From contig NZ_JACXAG020000001.1 of NCBI RefSeq assembly GCF_014773435.2, positions 248,001 to 312,000 of the forward strand: a stretch of 64,000 bases of DNA, given 5' to 3'. Each line of letters opens with the position of its first letter. Within the stretch, counting starts at the first letter, position 1. The DNA is from Polycladospora coralii. Its GTDB lineage: Bacteria; Bacillota; Bacilli; Thermoactinomycetales; Thermoactinomycetaceae. The notes below the pieces were generated by a model. It was not told where the DNA came from. It did not search any database and saw nothing but the letters and a program-made list of their open reading frames with translations. Position numbers and translations under genes: made by a program. Positions 1 through 8,470 of this stretch are shown here, in pieces.

Positions 1-430
1 CAGCTAATGCAGTAGAACCGTCATACATGGAAGAGTTTGCTACATCCATTCCTGTAAGTTGACAAATCATCGTTTGAAATTCAAACATAGCTTGCAATTC
101 ACCTTGACTGATCTCGGGTTGGTAAGGGGTATAAGCTGTATAGAATTCAGAACGAGAAATGACATGACCTACGACACTTGGAATATAGTGTTCATACACG
201 CCCGCACCCAGAAAAGAAACATGTGTATCAAAAGATGCATTTTTATTGGCGAGCCTTTTCATATGTTTCACTAGCTCAGGTTCTGCTAGCGGTTCTGCTA
301 GCGGAAGTCGTCCTTGATAGCGAACGCTAGCTGGGATTTCGGAAAATAATTCTTCGATATCTTTTACACCGATCGTTTTAAGCATGTCTTGTCGGTTTTG
401 TTCAGTCATTGGCATGTAACGATGCTTCAT
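1..430 (-). CDS. gcvPA: Glycine dehydrogenase (decarboxylating) subunit 1, N-terminal part
   Basis: N-terminal 143 codons of the alpha subunit of the PLP-dependent P-protein of the glycine cleavage system; the rest lies beyond the window edge. The translation opens [17 protein letters not shown] and contains [35 protein letters not shown] and [19 protein letters not shown], all hallmarks of the split bacterial GcvPA. It sits 19 bp downstream of gcvT on the same strand, so both are read from the glycine riboswitch. A GGAGG-type site (minus strand, just above 430) supports the ATG. Oddity: a 12-bp tandem duplication at 279-302 gives the peptide PLAEPLAE in a loop region. Identification is secure. 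Confidence 0.95.
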   Translation of the reverse strand, partial: MKHRYMPMTEQNRQDMLKTIGVKDIEELFSEIPASVRYQGRLPLAEPLAEPELVKHMKRLANKNASFDTHVSFLGAGVYEHYIPSVVGHVISRSEFYTAYTPYQPEISQGELQAMFEFQTMICQLTGMDVANSSMYDGSTALA

Positions 431-449
431 CTTTTGTTTCCTCCCTCAA

Positions 450-1544
450 CTACTTGGTTCGCTTATAAAATGGAGTCGGAATGACAATCGCTTTCAATCT
501 CTTCCCTCTAATTTCAACCTCTACTTCTTGGTCTATTTGAGTGTACGCTATATTTACCAACGCAAGCCCAATATTTTGTTTCAGCGTAGGGGATTGTGTG
601 CCTGTGGTGATCGTCCCAATTTGCTTGTTTCCACTCCATACCGTGTAACCATTTCGTGGAATTCCGCGATCTAACATCTCGAGTCCAATTAATTGGCGTG
701 TTAAACCCGTTTCTTTTTGTTTCAACAAAGCTGCTTGCCCTATGAACTCCCCTTTATCAAGCTTTACAGCGAAGCCCAACTTCGCTTCTAAGGGAGATAT
801 CGAAGCGGACAATTCTTGACCATACAATGGCAATCGTGCTTCAAATCGCAAAGTGTCACGCGCACCTAACCCGCAGGGAAGTAATCCTTCCACTCCTCCA
901 ACTTCTATGATTTTCTTCCATAAGAAGGGGGCATCTTCAGCATCAAAATAGAGTTCAAACCCATCTTCACCTGTATAACCGGAGCGAGAGACCAGTACAG
1001 GAATACCTGCAATATCTACATTTTCTTTAAAAGAGAAAAACTTGATCTCTGCTAAATCTTGAGCTGTCATCTTTTGCAAAATTTTCTCCGCAAGCGGCCC
1101 TTGAATGGCAAGTTGGGCGATTGAATCTGAGCGGTTTTGCACCGTAACATCTCCAGTTTGCCATTCTTTTATCCAAGCCACATCTTTCTCAATGTTAGAA
1201 GCATTAATGACCAATAAATACGTTTCTTCGCTGGTACGGTACAGTAATAGATCATCTACAGTACCACCATCTGGATAACACATCAAAGTATATTGCGCTT
1301 TACCAACTTGTAATTTTTCTGCATCATTCGTGGTTAGTTTTTGTATCAGGGCAAGAGCATCTGGACCACTAATCTCAACCTCTCCCATATGTGAAACATC
1401 AAATAAACCTGCTCGAGTTCGAACCGCTTCATGCTCCTGTTTAATGCCTATGAATTGAACAGGCATTTCCCAACCGCCAAAAGGAACTAACTTACAAGAA
1501 TCTTTATACGTTTCATATAGGGGAGTTCGCTTTAAATTTGACAT
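450..1544 (-). CDS. gcvT: Glycine cleavage system aminomethyltransferase (T-protein)
   Basis: Folate-dependent T-protein: it takes the aminomethyl group from lipoylated H-protein, releases ammonia and forms methylene-tetrahydrofolate. About 364 residues, the usual length. Family landmarks seen: [12 protein letters not shown] at the N-terminus, [10 protein letters not shown], the [19 protein letters not shown] block, [14 protein letters not shown] and [11 protein letters not shown]. Two ATGs lie in tandem at 1547 and 1544; the second is preferred because it stands 7 nt after GGAGG. It is the first gene after the tandem glycine riboswitch and is followed by gcvPA, the common Bacillales order. 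Glycine is expected to turn the operon on by antitermination. Confidence 0.96.
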   Translation of the reverse strand: MSNLKRTPLYETYKDSCKLVPFGGWEMPVQFIGIKQEHEAVRTRAGLFDVSHMGEVEISGPDALALIQKLTTNDAEKLQVGKAQYTLMCYPDGGTVDDLLLYRTSEETYLLVINASNIEKDVAWIKEWQTGDVTVQNRSDSIAQLAIQGPLAEKILQKMTAQDLAEIKFFSFKENVDIAGIPVLVSRSGYTGEDGFELYFDAEDAPFLWKKIIEVGGVEGLLPCGLGARDTLRFEARLPLYGQELSASISPLEAKLGFAVKLDKGEFIGQAALLKQKETGLTRQLIGLEMLDRGIPRNGYTVWSGNKQIGTITTGTQSPTLKQNIGLALVNIAYTQIDQEVEVEIRGKRLKAIVIPTPFYKRTK

Positions 1545-1563
1545 CATTACACCTCCGCGTACA

Positions 1564-1619
1564 TAAAAGGACAGAGCAGACCCCTTCCAATTACCTTGGA
1601 TGGATCTGCTCTGTCCTTA
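1564..1619 (-). terminator. Rho-independent terminator of the glycine riboswitch expression platform
   Basis: A 14-bp perfect stem (1567-1580 with 1605-1618, core AGGACAGAGCAGA) followed on the minus strand by TTTT lies between the second aptamer and the gcvT start. This is the regulated terminator that glycine binding is expected to prevent. Confidence 0.88.
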
Positions 1620-1804
1620 CAACCTGAGAGTTTTCTTTGCTTTATACATGCAAAGTTGCCCCTTGGGTGGCTTATATGTAGATAAGCACTCTCCAGAGAA
1701 GCGTCCAGCGAGCCTCCTTTTGCCTGAGAGATTCATCTGGTCTACATCCTAGAACCAGACTTGCTCCTTCGGCGCCACTTGATCGTGGTCTCTCCTCTCG
1801 CCTT
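1620..1804 (-). promoter_or_regulatory. Tandem glycine riboswitch upstream of gcvT
   Basis: Two consecutive glycine aptamers read on the minus strand. Aptamer 1 starts with GGCGAGAGGAGAGACC and contains GGCGCCGAAGGAGCAA and the conserved AATCTCTCAGGCAAAAGGA. Aptamer 2 contains CTCTGGAGAG, CCACCCAAGGGGCAA and AAACTCTCAGG. The two are joined by the short GGA-type linker typical of the cooperative tandem class. Placed directly ahead of the terminator and gcvT, it should act as a transcriptional ON switch for glycine degradation. Confidence 0.95.
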
Positions 1805-1817
1805 CAACCGCCGAACA

Positions 1818-1846
1818 ATATTACATTAACTTACCCATATTGTGCC
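1818..1846 (-). promoter_or_regulatory. Probable gcv operon promoter
   Basis: Minus-strand TAATAT (1818-1823) with a 17-bp spacer from GGCACA (1841-1846). The -10 is good and the -35 is weak. The predicted start near 1811 would begin transcription just before the first glycine aptamer, which is the reason for the call. Confidence 0.4.
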
Positions 1847-2028
1847 ATAAAACCCGGTATATTACGAGTCTTTTTTTTGAAAAAGTACGTCTTTTTTCGA
1901 ATGGTTTCAAATTGAACGAGCACCTCGTGTCAACTTATATGTTTGCATAAAGAGCGATGTATGAATTGAGATATTTCTCCACATAATACAACGGATATGA
2001 AATTGCGTAAAGATAGGGGGCAGCCATC

Positions 2029-3753
2029 ATGAAATCCATTCCCATTCGGATGGACCGAACCTGGATATCAGAACTACAAAATCGCGTAGAACAGGATACC
2101 CTTTGGTCCAGTTGGGAGGCTTTTCAGTTAGCCATTGAGGCTGCTGAAGCTGAAAGTATTCCTTCTTTTGACTCACTCGTTTGTCTCAAACAACTCTATG
2201 GCTTTGAGCCCCTTCCCCACCAAATTGAAGTTGCTAAAAAAGTGATTCATCAAATGCGCGGTCGCGCCATACTAGCAGATGAGGTTGGTCTTGGCAAAAC
2301 GATTGAAGCGGGACTCGTTTTAAAAGAATACCTATTGCGTGGTCTGGTTAAAAATGCTTTAATTCTTGTTCCTTCCTCTCTTGTTTTACAATGGACAAGA
2401 GAGTTATCACAAAAGTTTCAAATTCCCGCTATGGCCCAAAAAAAAGAATGGATGTGGGACAAGTATGATTTCCTGGTCGCCTCCATTGACACAGCTAAAC
2501 GAGAACCACACCGTGCCCATATCTTAAATAAGCATTATGACATGATTATCGTAGATGAAGCACACAAGCTTAAAAATCGCAAAACACAAAACTGGCAATT
2601 CATTAATCAAGTGAAAAAAAAATATTTGCTACTCTTAACCGCTACACCCGTACAAAATGAGATGTCTGAGTTATTTAATCTCGTCACACTACTTAAGCCT
2701 GGTCAATTGGGCAAACAAAACGATTTTAAACAAGAATATGTAGCCGGAAAAAGATTGGCTAAAAATGAAGAGCAATTGCGGAAAGAGGTTCACCGCGTAC
2801 TCATTCGAAATAAACGTAGAGATGGAGATATACATTTGACGAAGCGAATGGTAAAAACCATCCCCATCACCTTATCTGCACCCGAACGAGCCCTTTATAA
2901 TGGTATTTCTCAATTTATTCGTACGCGTTATCATCAAGAAAAAGACTTGAAAAATATGCTCTCACTTCTTGTATTACAAAAAGAAGTTTGTAGTAGTCGC
3001 GATGCGGTATTCCATACTTTATTTAAATTGTTTCAGCAACATGAAAAAAACAGCCAGTACTTATCTCCAGAAGTGGCTCATTTAACCCATTTATTAAAAC
3101 AGGTTACATCCTCTTCAAAAGTAAAAACAGCGATCCAACTGATCCAAGAATTATCACCTGAAAAAGTTGTCTTATTTACAGAGTATCGCGCTACCCAAGA
3201 AATGATTGTCCGGGAATTAGCACAAGTTGGCATTTATGCTGTCCCTTTCCGTGGCGGTTTTAAGCGAAATAAAAAAGATTGGATGATGGAATTATTTAAG
3301 ATGCGAGCTCAAGTGTTGGTAGCTACAGAAGCAGGTGGCGAAGGCATTAACCTTCAGTTTTGCCACCATATGATTAACTTCGATATGCCTTGGAACCCCA
3401 TGAAAGTAGAACAACGGATCGGACGTATCCATCGTTTTGGTCAAAAAGAAGATGTTCGCATTTATAACTTTGCAACGATGGACACCATTGAAGAACATAT
3501 TATTTGGTTACTTCATGAAAAAATACAACTGTTTGAAACCGTGATTGGAGAGCTTGAAACCATCTTGGTCAAGGTAGAAAAGAAACACTCTTTTGAACAA
3601 AGTGTCATGGAAATGATGCTGCAATCTGAAAATGATACTGAAATACGGCAACGCATGAAACAGTGGAGCGATGACTTTCAAGATGCAAAAGCGCTAGTAA
3701 CCGCTGAAATGAAGCAACAGGATGTGTTATTAAATGGATCAATTAAAAGTTAA
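2029..3753 (+). CDS. yqhH: SNF2-family DEAD/DEAH-like helicase YqhH
   Basis: A 574-residue SNF2-type ATPase. Motifs in order: Walker A DEVGLGKTIEAGL (residues 84-96), motif II DEAHK (about 176), motif III LLTATPVQN, motif V VATEAGGEGINLQ and motif VI QRIGRIHRFGQ (462-472). This is the two-RecA-lobe, RapA-like layout without extra DNA-binding domains. The start follows GATAGGGGG. It is transcribed away from gcvT, and its stop overlaps the start of yqhG by 20 nt; the same gcvT/yqhH/yqhG neighbourhood exists in Bacillus subtilis. The precise role of the pair is not established; RapA-like recycling of RNA polymerase or nucleoid remodelling is only a guess. Confidence 0.92.
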   Translation: MKSIPIRMDRTWISELQNRVEQDTLWSSWEAFQLAIEAAEAESIPSFDSLVCLKQLYGFEPLPHQIEVAKKVIHQMRGRAILADEVGLGKTIEAGLVLKEYLLRGLVKNALILVPSSLVLQWTRELSQKFQIPAMAQKKEWMWDKYDFLVASIDTAKREPHRAHILNKHYDMIIVDEAHKLKNRKTQNWQFINQVKKKYLLLLTATPVQNEMSELFNLVTLLKPGQLGKQNDFKQEYVAGKRLAKNEEQLRKEVHRVLIRNKRRDGDIHLTKRMVKTIPITLSAPERALYNGISQFIRTRYHQEKDLKNMLSLLVLQKEVCSSRDAVFHTLFKLFQQHEKNSQYLSPEVAHLTHLLKQVTSSSKVKTAIQLIQELSPEKVVLFTEYRATQEMIVRELAQVGIYAVPFRGGFKRNKKDWMMELFKMRAQVLVATEAGGEGINLQFCHHMINFDMPWNPMKVEQRIGRIHRFGQKEDVRIYNFATMDTIEEHIIWLLHEKIQLFETVIGELETILVKVEKKHSFEQSVMEMMLQSENDTEIRQRMKQWSDDFQDAKALVTAEMKQQDVLLNGSIKS

Positions 3754-4555
3754 ATCTTTTACAAAGCGCTATCTTACCCACCAGGGTTGTTCGATTATTG
3801 AGGAATTCCCCTCCTTCTTGACTACCCAGCTTTCTATTGAAGTAGATAAAGACCTTTTAAATCGTCCCTACTATTGGATGTATGTAGAACGCATGCAAAT
3901 TCAACCACAACCTGCTACACTTTGTCTCGTATTTGATCCAGACCAACCACCTACTCATCGCAATGGGGAGTACCTTTTTTTTGGTGCTCCACGTTTCCGT
4001 ATGCTTCTAAAGTCTGCACAAAAGCAAGGTCGTTTTGTTCGTCTCTATCAAGAGGAACCTAACGGATTTAGATCAAATATCTCTCAAGCCTATGATCAGT
4101 GGCTCTGTCTGAACTTCAAAGTGTCTTATCTATGTGATGTGAAGAAAGACCGGCTCGTATCAATAGGCATTCACATGCATTCAGGAGAGATCAAAGATCA
4201 TTTCTATCCAACCATCCAATCGATACCATGGACCTCCAAACTCCCTGCTCATCGATTTACGCAAACACCGCAACTCACCTTAATGGAAGCGATAGGGGAA
4301 ATCGAATATGCCTTACAAGAACAATTACAAAATGAAGATCGAACCTGGGCAGAAGAAGCACTCGAACGTTTAAATTTTGAGCGTTCTTTGTTAGATATTT
4401 ACTATCCAGACAACTCACAACAAGAAGAAAAGAAGCAGAGAGAGACCGAAATTATATGGCAATACCATCCTCGTATTGAAGTGACAATCCTGAATGCAGG
4501 CTTATTCCACCTTCTAAACACCTATAAAATTATGTCTCATTATGATAAAATGTGA
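3734..4555 (+). CDS. yqhG: YqhG family protein of unknown function
   Basis: A 273-residue soluble protein translationally coupled to the SNF2 helicase: its ATG lies inside the last codons of that gene. Recognisable YqhG features are the RYLTHQGCSIIEEFPSFLTTQLS start, RPYYWMYVER and ERLNFERSLLDIYY near the C-terminus. No signal peptide, membrane segment or known catalytic motif was seen. The conserved pairing with YqhH implies that the two work together (inference). The protein keeps the usual family length of about 260-270 residues. Confidence 0.88.
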   Translation: MDQLKVKSFTKRYLTHQGCSIIEEFPSFLTTQLSIEVDKDLLNRPYYWMYVERMQIQPQPATLCLVFDPDQPPTHRNGEYLFFGAPRFRMLLKSAQKQGRFVRLYQEEPNGFRSNISQAYDQWLCLNFKVSYLCDVKKDRLVSIGIHMHSGEIKDHFYPTIQSIPWTSKLPAHRFTQTPQLTLMEAIGEIEYALQEQLQNEDRTWAEEALERLNFERSLLDIYYPDNSQQEEKKQRETEIIWQYHPRIEVTILNAGLFHLLNTYKIMSHYDKM

Positions 4556-4589
4556 ATATATGAATTTGTATCATTTGAGGGGGAATGGT

Positions 4590-4748
4590 GTGGATAATCG
4601 TTCATATTCACGCGTTTGGGATAAGCTATCAGCTCATATAAGTGAGCAACTTCGGCATAACGAACAGGTTGTTAATCAGTTTAACTTGATTTTATACCGA
4701 AAAATCGTGAAACATGAACAGCCTTCACACCACAAAAAGATACTTTGA
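4590..4748 (+). CDS. Small hypothetical protein (52 aa) after yqhG
   Basis: An open frame that starts best at GTG 4590, six bases after GAGGGGG (4577-4583); an upstream in-frame ATG at 4542 overlaps the end of yqhG and has no ribosome binding site. The product begins MDNRSYSRVWDKLSAHIS and is hydrophilic, basic at its end (HEQPSHHKKIL), with no cysteine or membrane segment. It is not recognised. Its position between yqhG and the next small membrane protein suggests that it belongs to the same transcription unit. Coding status rests on the ribosome binding site and tight packing. Confidence 0.5.
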   Translation: MDNRSYSRVWDKLSAHISEQLRHNEQVVNQFNLILYRKIVKHEQPSHHKKIL

Positions 4749-4767
4749 AACTTGGAGGAGGTTCCAT

Positions 4768-4986
4768 ATGGATCAAACCATGATGATAGGTAGTATTGCT
4801 GTTGCAGTACCCATACTCCTGATGACTTATTTTATCATCTCCAAACGACGCAATCCGAATAGACAAACCCATTTTCAACATTATGACAAAAGAATAGCCA
4901 CTACAGGCACGGCTTCCTCTGCAAGCAATGCCACAGGCTATGGCGGTCAAAGCGATTGTGGAACAGACGGTGGAAGTTGTACCTGA
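4768..4986 (+). CDS. Small single-pass membrane protein (72 aa)
   Basis: The start at ATG 4768 is chosen because GGAGGAGG lies 7 bases upstream; a longer frame from 4714 lacks a site. Residues 5-24 (MMIGSIAVAVPILLMTYFII) form one transmembrane helix followed by basic KRRNPNR, so the C-terminus is probably cytoplasmic. The tail is Gly/Ser/Thr-rich and ends in a cysteine motif, GQSDCGTDGGSCT, which could bind a metal or be modified. It resembles many short membrane proteins of spore-formers, but I cannot name a family. Last gene of the yqhH-yqhG run. Confidence 0.65.
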   Translation: MDQTMMIGSIAVAVPILLMTYFIISKRRNPNRQTHFQHYDKRIATTGTASSASNATGYGGQSDCGTDGGSCT

Positions 4987-5027
4987 TCGTTCCACAACAT
5001 CATGTTAATGCATTGTGAAAAGACCAA

Positions 5028-5076
5028 TCACCTCCTAGCATGGTTTCTCAGTAGACATATCCATTCTAGGAGGTGA
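5028..5076 (+). repeat. Inverted repeat pairing a perfect SD with an anti-SD sequence
   Basis: Arms 5028-5043 (TCACCTCCTAGCATGG) and 5061-5076 (CCATTCTAGGAGGTGA) form a 16-bp stem with a single mismatch and a 17-nt loop. The right arm carries AGGAGGTGA; the left arm carries ATCACCTCCT, identical to ten bases of the 16S rRNA 3' end. No T-run follows on either strand, so it is not a normal terminator. Confidence 0.75.
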
Positions 5077-5080
5077 AAAT

Positions 5081-5254
5081 ATTTCAAAAATGCCGAGGTC
5101 ACATCGTGATACAAGTAAGCAAACAAAATCCGTAATCAATGCAGTTAAAATAATCACAATCAAACAACAACTTGGCATAAATTGTTCCATTAAGCAAGAC
5201 GAGTCTGTATTTCGAACTATTGCTGACTCGACTTTTTCCTCGTTTCTTTTTTGA
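5081..5254 (+). CDS. Possible short protein (54-57 aa) behind the SD hairpin
   Basis: An open frame runs from ATG 5090 (MPRSHRDTSKQTKSVINAV) to TGA 5252. The only good ribosome binding site, AGGAGGTG at 5068-5075, is 16 bases from that ATG but exactly 7 bases from an in-frame ATT at 5081, so ATT initiation as in infC is conceivable. The product is basic, with no membrane segment and no recognised family. The ribosome binding site is locked in the hairpin just upstream. Coding status is uncertain. Confidence 0.3.
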   Translation: MSKMPRSHRDTSKQTKSVINAVKIITIKQQLGINCSIKQDESVFRTIADSTFSSFLF

Positions 5255-5278
5255 TTTGCTATCCGTATATTAGGTCAT

Positions 5279-5401
5279 TTAATCGAGGTTCCCCGCTTTT
5301 GTGGCATGCGAACATCCTTGACGATCTTCTCTGAAAAGTTGTCTCGTGAGAATTCGCAGCTTTGACACATAAAGCAAGTGGGGATCTTTTTGATTTTCCA
5401 T
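5279..5401 (-). CDS. Possible 40-residue protein or gene remnant
   Basis: A minus-strand frame MENQKDPHLLYVSKLRILTR... ending TKAGNLD. Its composition looks protein-like, but there is no strong ribosome binding site (only AGAAAGGG far upstream) and no recognised family. It could be the tail of a decayed gene. Reported because it is the only plausible coding signal in this part of the gap. Confidence 0.2.
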   Translation of the reverse strand: MENQKDPHLLYVSKLRILTRQLFREDRQGCSHATKAGNLD

Positions 5402-5647
5402 AGTAGACAAGACCTGATATCCCTTTCTGATTTTTATTTCAACCTTTTGTACCTTACAGTCACTAAGACGCTATTTATGCAAAGTCCATTTCTACTTAAG
5501 TCTACAATCAAACTCATTTTCTTATTTTAAAATAACAGATTAAATATCTAATATTTTAAAAATGAATGCTATATCAGTTTGTATTTCATATGAGTGAATG
5601 CTAAAATATCTAGGAACTTTTCAAACATACAGAAGGAGAGAAATATA

Positions 5648-6355
5648 GTGTTATCACGAATTTTATTAGTAGACGATGAAGTAGGGTTGCTAGATATGAT
5701 ATACAAATTACTTAAAAGAGAAGGAATGCGTAATGTTGACACAGCAACAACAGGTAAAAAAACCATGGAATTCATTCATAGATATGATTATGACCTAATC
5801 GTTTTAGATGTTAAATTGCCTGATGCTAGTGGATTTGACATTTGTCAAGAAATTAGGCAGATTTCTGAGGTCCCCATTCTATTTCTTACTTCATATTCAA
5901 CTGATACGGATAAATTAATTGGATTTGGTTACGGAGCTGATGACTATGTAGCTAAACCCTTTCATTCCTTAGAACTGATTGCTCGAATTAAGGCATTACT
6001 TAGACGGCAACAACTTTATCGTAATCAATTAGAAACTATAAAAACGAAACCTCTTCACTTCGGTCATATTCAAATCGTTCGTTTATCTGCTGAATTATAT
6101 GTAAATGGAAATATATGTCCTTGTTCTGCACACGAATTTCAATTACTATTATTTTTTTGTGATCATCCAAATATCATTTTTAGCATTGAACAGTTATATG
6201 AAAAGGTATGGAAGCAAGAAGCAATTAATGTAGATAAAACAGTCGTTATGTGCATTTCTCGATTACGAAAAAAGATCGAGCCAAATCCGAAAAAGCCCTC
6301 ACTAATCGTTAATATTTATGGACTAGGTTATAAGTTTGTACCACCACAGAGGTGA
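5648..6355 (+). CDS. OmpR-type response regulator of an antimicrobial-peptide immunity module
   Basis: A 235-residue two-component regulator. The start is GTG 5648, eight bases after AAGGAGAG; a longer frame from 5594 has no such site. Receiver domain: acidic pair D9/D10, phospho-acceptor D54 (IVLDVKLP), T81 and K103 (VAKPF). The C-terminal winged helix ends VNIYGLGYKFVPPQR, typical of OmpR/PhoB. It lies 6 bp from the cognate kinase and directly upstream of an ABC transporter of the lantibiotic-immunity type, so it probably activates that transporter through the direct repeats at 7478-7513. NisR/SpaR-like by context; the exact ligand is unknown. Confidence 0.9.
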   Translation: MLSRILLVDDEVGLLDMIYKLLKREGMRNVDTATTGKKTMEFIHRYDYDLIVLDVKLPDASGFDICQEIRQISEVPILFLTSYSTDTDKLIGFGYGADDYVAKPFHSLELIARIKALLRRQQLYRNQLETIKTKPLHFGHIQIVRLSAELYVNGNICPCSAHEFQLLLFFCDHPNIIFSIEQLYEKVWKQEAINVDKTVVMCISRLRKKIEPNPKKPSLIVNIYGLGYKFVPPQR

Positions 6356-6361
6356 TAACAG

Positions 6362-7459
6362 ATGATGAAATCCATATACAAGATAGCCATACACTTTTTA
6401 CTACTCTTAGGCGCATTAATAACCAGCAGCACTTTGGGATTTTTCGTAGTTATGATTATTATAATAGTTATAAAATCAAACACTTCATACATGGATTTTA
6501 TATCTTACCCATTTGCATATTTCATAGCATTCCAGTTTATATTCTTTTTAAATGTAGTTTGGTTGATTGGATACCCGATCCGTTATTTCACACTTTGGAT
6601 TTTACAACTCGCAAAAGGGAACTACGCCCCTCCCTCTACGAATCAAAATCTTTTTTATGACTTTCACCTGTGTAAAGTTAAAATCCCACTTCCATTTCAT
6701 TTATATAAGGGGCTATATGATTATATGGAAAAGCTGACAACTCGGCTGCAAATCGCAGAGCAGGAACGAGAGCAATTAGAAAAGTATCGACAAGGATGGG
6801 TCGCAGGTATTTCTCATGATCTGAAAACGCCTCTGGCCTATATTAAAGGATACGCTACTATGATGTCTGTAGATACCTATCAATGGAGTAAAGAAGAAAT
6901 TGCAGAATTTAATAAGCTGATTGAACAGAAAGCAAACGAAATTGAAAATTTAATAACTGATATTCGTTTCTACTTGAATAACGAGGAGGTGACGATGCCT
7001 CTACGATTAGAATCAGTTAATGTTATCGAGATGATTCAAGATGTAATTCAGAGCCTGTCGAATCGTCCTTCTACTATTTCTAATCAAATTTCTTTTACGT
7101 CTAATTATCCTCGAATACAAATTAAAGTAGATGCTCATTACCTTAAACGTGTGTTACAAAATCTAATTAAGAATGCAATCGTGCACAACACCTATCAAAC
7201 TTCTATTAAAGTAAGCGTTGAGAAACTTAATCAACAGATACATATACTTATTGAAGATGATGGAAGAGGGATTGATGAATATATTATGAATGAATTAAAC
7301 GCCAGTAAATATCCATTATCTTATCCAATTCCTACAAATAGAAGAAGTGGAATAGGCTTGCTTATTGCTAAGCAATTAATGATTGTTCTTGGCGGTTCAT
7401 TCAATATTGAGAGCACGAAAGGGAAGGGAACCAAAATTAGCATTACACTTCCTAACTAA
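6362..7459 (+). CDS. Sensor histidine kinase partner of the regulator
   Basis: A 365-residue membrane kinase. Two N-terminal hydrophobic segments (about residues 8-37 and 50-80) are separated by a very short extracellular loop. A linker follows, then the DHp H-box ISHDLKTPLAYIKGY (His about 152) and the ATPase domain with N-box VLQNLIKNAIVHN, G1 EDDGRGID and GIGLLIAKQL. The short loop suggests intramembrane or transporter-coupled sensing rather than direct extracellular binding. GAGGTGATAACAG precedes the tandem ATGs at 6362/6365. It forms an operon with the response regulator and is followed, after a 102-bp promoter region, by the ABC genes. Confidence 0.9.
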   Translation: MMKSIYKIAIHFLLLLGALITSSTLGFFVVMIIIIVIKSNTSYMDFISYPFAYFIAFQFIFFLNVVWLIGYPIRYFTLWILQLAKGNYAPPSTNQNLFYDFHLCKVKIPLPFHLYKGLYDYMEKLTTRLQIAEQEREQLEKYRQGWVAGISHDLKTPLAYIKGYATMMSVDTYQWSKEEIAEFNKLIEQKANEIENLITDIRFYLNNEEVTMPLRLESVNVIEMIQDVIQSLSNRPSTISNQISFTSNYPRIQIKVDAHYLKRVLQNLIKNAIVHNTYQTSIKVSVEKLNQQIHILIEDDGRGIDEYIMNELNASKYPLSYPIPTNRRSGIGLLIAKQLMIVLGGSFNIESTKGKGTKISITLPN

Positions 7460-7477
7460 TCTAGAAAAATGTGAAAT

Positions 7478-7518
7478 GTTACTTTCTTGTTAGAATCAGT
7501 TACTTTTTTGTTACTTTT
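7478..7518 (+). promoter_or_regulatory. Direct-repeat operator in front of the immunity ABC operon
   Basis: GTTACTTTCTTGTTA (7478-7492) and GTTACTTTTTTGTTA (7499-7513) are 15-bp direct repeats, 14/15 identical, with a 21-bp period (two helical turns). A further GTTACTTTT starts at 7510. A TATCAT -10 candidate at 7525-7530 lacks a proper -35, as is normal for promoters activated by an OmpR-type regulator bound to tandem repeats. Confidence 0.65.
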
Positions 7519-7561
7519 ATTTGCTATCATCACTTTTAGTTATAAATGAAAGGAAAATAAA

Positions 7562-8470
7562 ATGATGAATAATATTATTGAAACGCATGATCTCTGTTGT
7601 CAATTCAATCGTATAAAGTCAGTAGACAAGATTAATATTCAGATTCCCGAAGGAGCAATCTATGGCTTTCTAGGTCCAAATGGTGCTGGTAAAACAACCA
7701 CTTTAAAAATGCTACTCGGACTACTTAACCCTTCTTCTGGATCCATAAAGATATTTGGGGAAAAAATGCCTACCAATCGGATATCAATTCTTCGAGAAAT
7801 CGGATCGTTAATTGAATCACCGTCTTTTTATGGACATTTATCTGGATATAAGAATCTTAAGATTTTCGCTTCTATTTATGGGCTTCCTAATTCTGCAATT
7901 GAAGATGTTTTGAATATTGTGGAACTAACACCACATGCGAATCGCCCTGTAAAGCATTATTCTTTTGGAATGAAACAACGTCTTGGTATAGCGATCGCAT
8001 TAATTCACAAACCCAAATTATTAATTTTAGATGAGCCAACAAATGGATTAGATCCTGCAGGTATACAACAGATTAGAGATCTTATAAAGCGTTTACCAAC
8101 TCTTTATAACACTACTGTACTTATATCTAGTCATTTATTAAGTGAAGTGGAGCAAATCGCTACACATGTAGGTATTATCCATGGGGGGAAAATGTTATTT
8201 CAAGATGCGTTTGATGTCCTCCGTAAGCAACAAACATCCTATTTAATTATTGATTTGGAAGATCCATCAAAAGCCTACCAATCGATGCAAAAGACTGGAT
8301 GGGATATTACTGTAAACCATACTGCCATATCGATTCGTTTAGATACACCTGGACAAAAAACGAAAATATTTGAATGTCTTAAAAATTTTAATATTATAAA
8401 TGTAAAGGAAAAACACAGATCATTAGAGGATATCTTCTTGGATTGGACTGGAGTGAAGAAAGAAGTATGA
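7562..8470 (+). CDS. ABC transporter ATPase, lantibiotic/bacitracin immunity type (BcrA/NukF-like)
   Basis: A 302-residue ATP-binding subunit. Walker A GPNGAGKTTTLKM (about 36-48), the signature written SFGMKQRLGIA as in the BcrA/NukF/SpaF group, Walker B LLILDEPTNGLDP and an H-loop LISSHLLSEVE. A C-terminal extension of about 80 residues follows the nucleotide-binding domain, also typical of this group. It couples to the next two permeases, with a 4-nt ATGA overlap to the first. The complex is expected to expel or shed antimicrobial peptides from the membrane. The operon is preceded by the direct-repeat operator. Confidence 0.92.
   Translation: MMNNIIETHDLCCQFNRIKSVDKINIQIPEGAIYGFLGPNGAGKTTTLKMLLGLLNPSSGSIKIFGEKMPTNRISILREIGSLIESPSFYGHLSGYKNLKIFASIYGLPNSAIEDVLNIVELTPHANRPVKHYSFGMKQRLGIAIALIHKPKLLILDEPTNGLDPAGIQQIRDLIKRLPTLYNTTVLISSHLLSEVEQIATHVGIIHGGKMLFQDAFDVLRKQQTSYLIIDLEDPSKAYQSMQKTGWDITVNHTAISIRLDTPGQKTKIFECLKNFNIINVKEKHRSLEDIFLDWTGVKKEV

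Larger units (their letters stand above)
4987..5647. other. Gene-poor 660-bp region between yqhH cluster and immunity module
   Basis: This interval holds the large Shine-Dalgarno hairpin at 5028-5076, a possible short frame after it, a possible 40-residue minus-strand frame at 5279-5401, and an A+T-rich end (5480-5640) with a 14-bp palindrome TTATTTTAAAATAA near 5524 in front of the response regulator. A weak stem CGAGTC/GACTCG followed by CTTTTTCC at about 5200-5236 could terminate transcription. No RNA family was recognised. Confidence 0.6.

Noticed and set aside
4681-4995. 104-codon frame antisense to the small membrane protein gene
   Set aside because: The + strand has a strong RBS and a membrane helix; the minus strand has neither.
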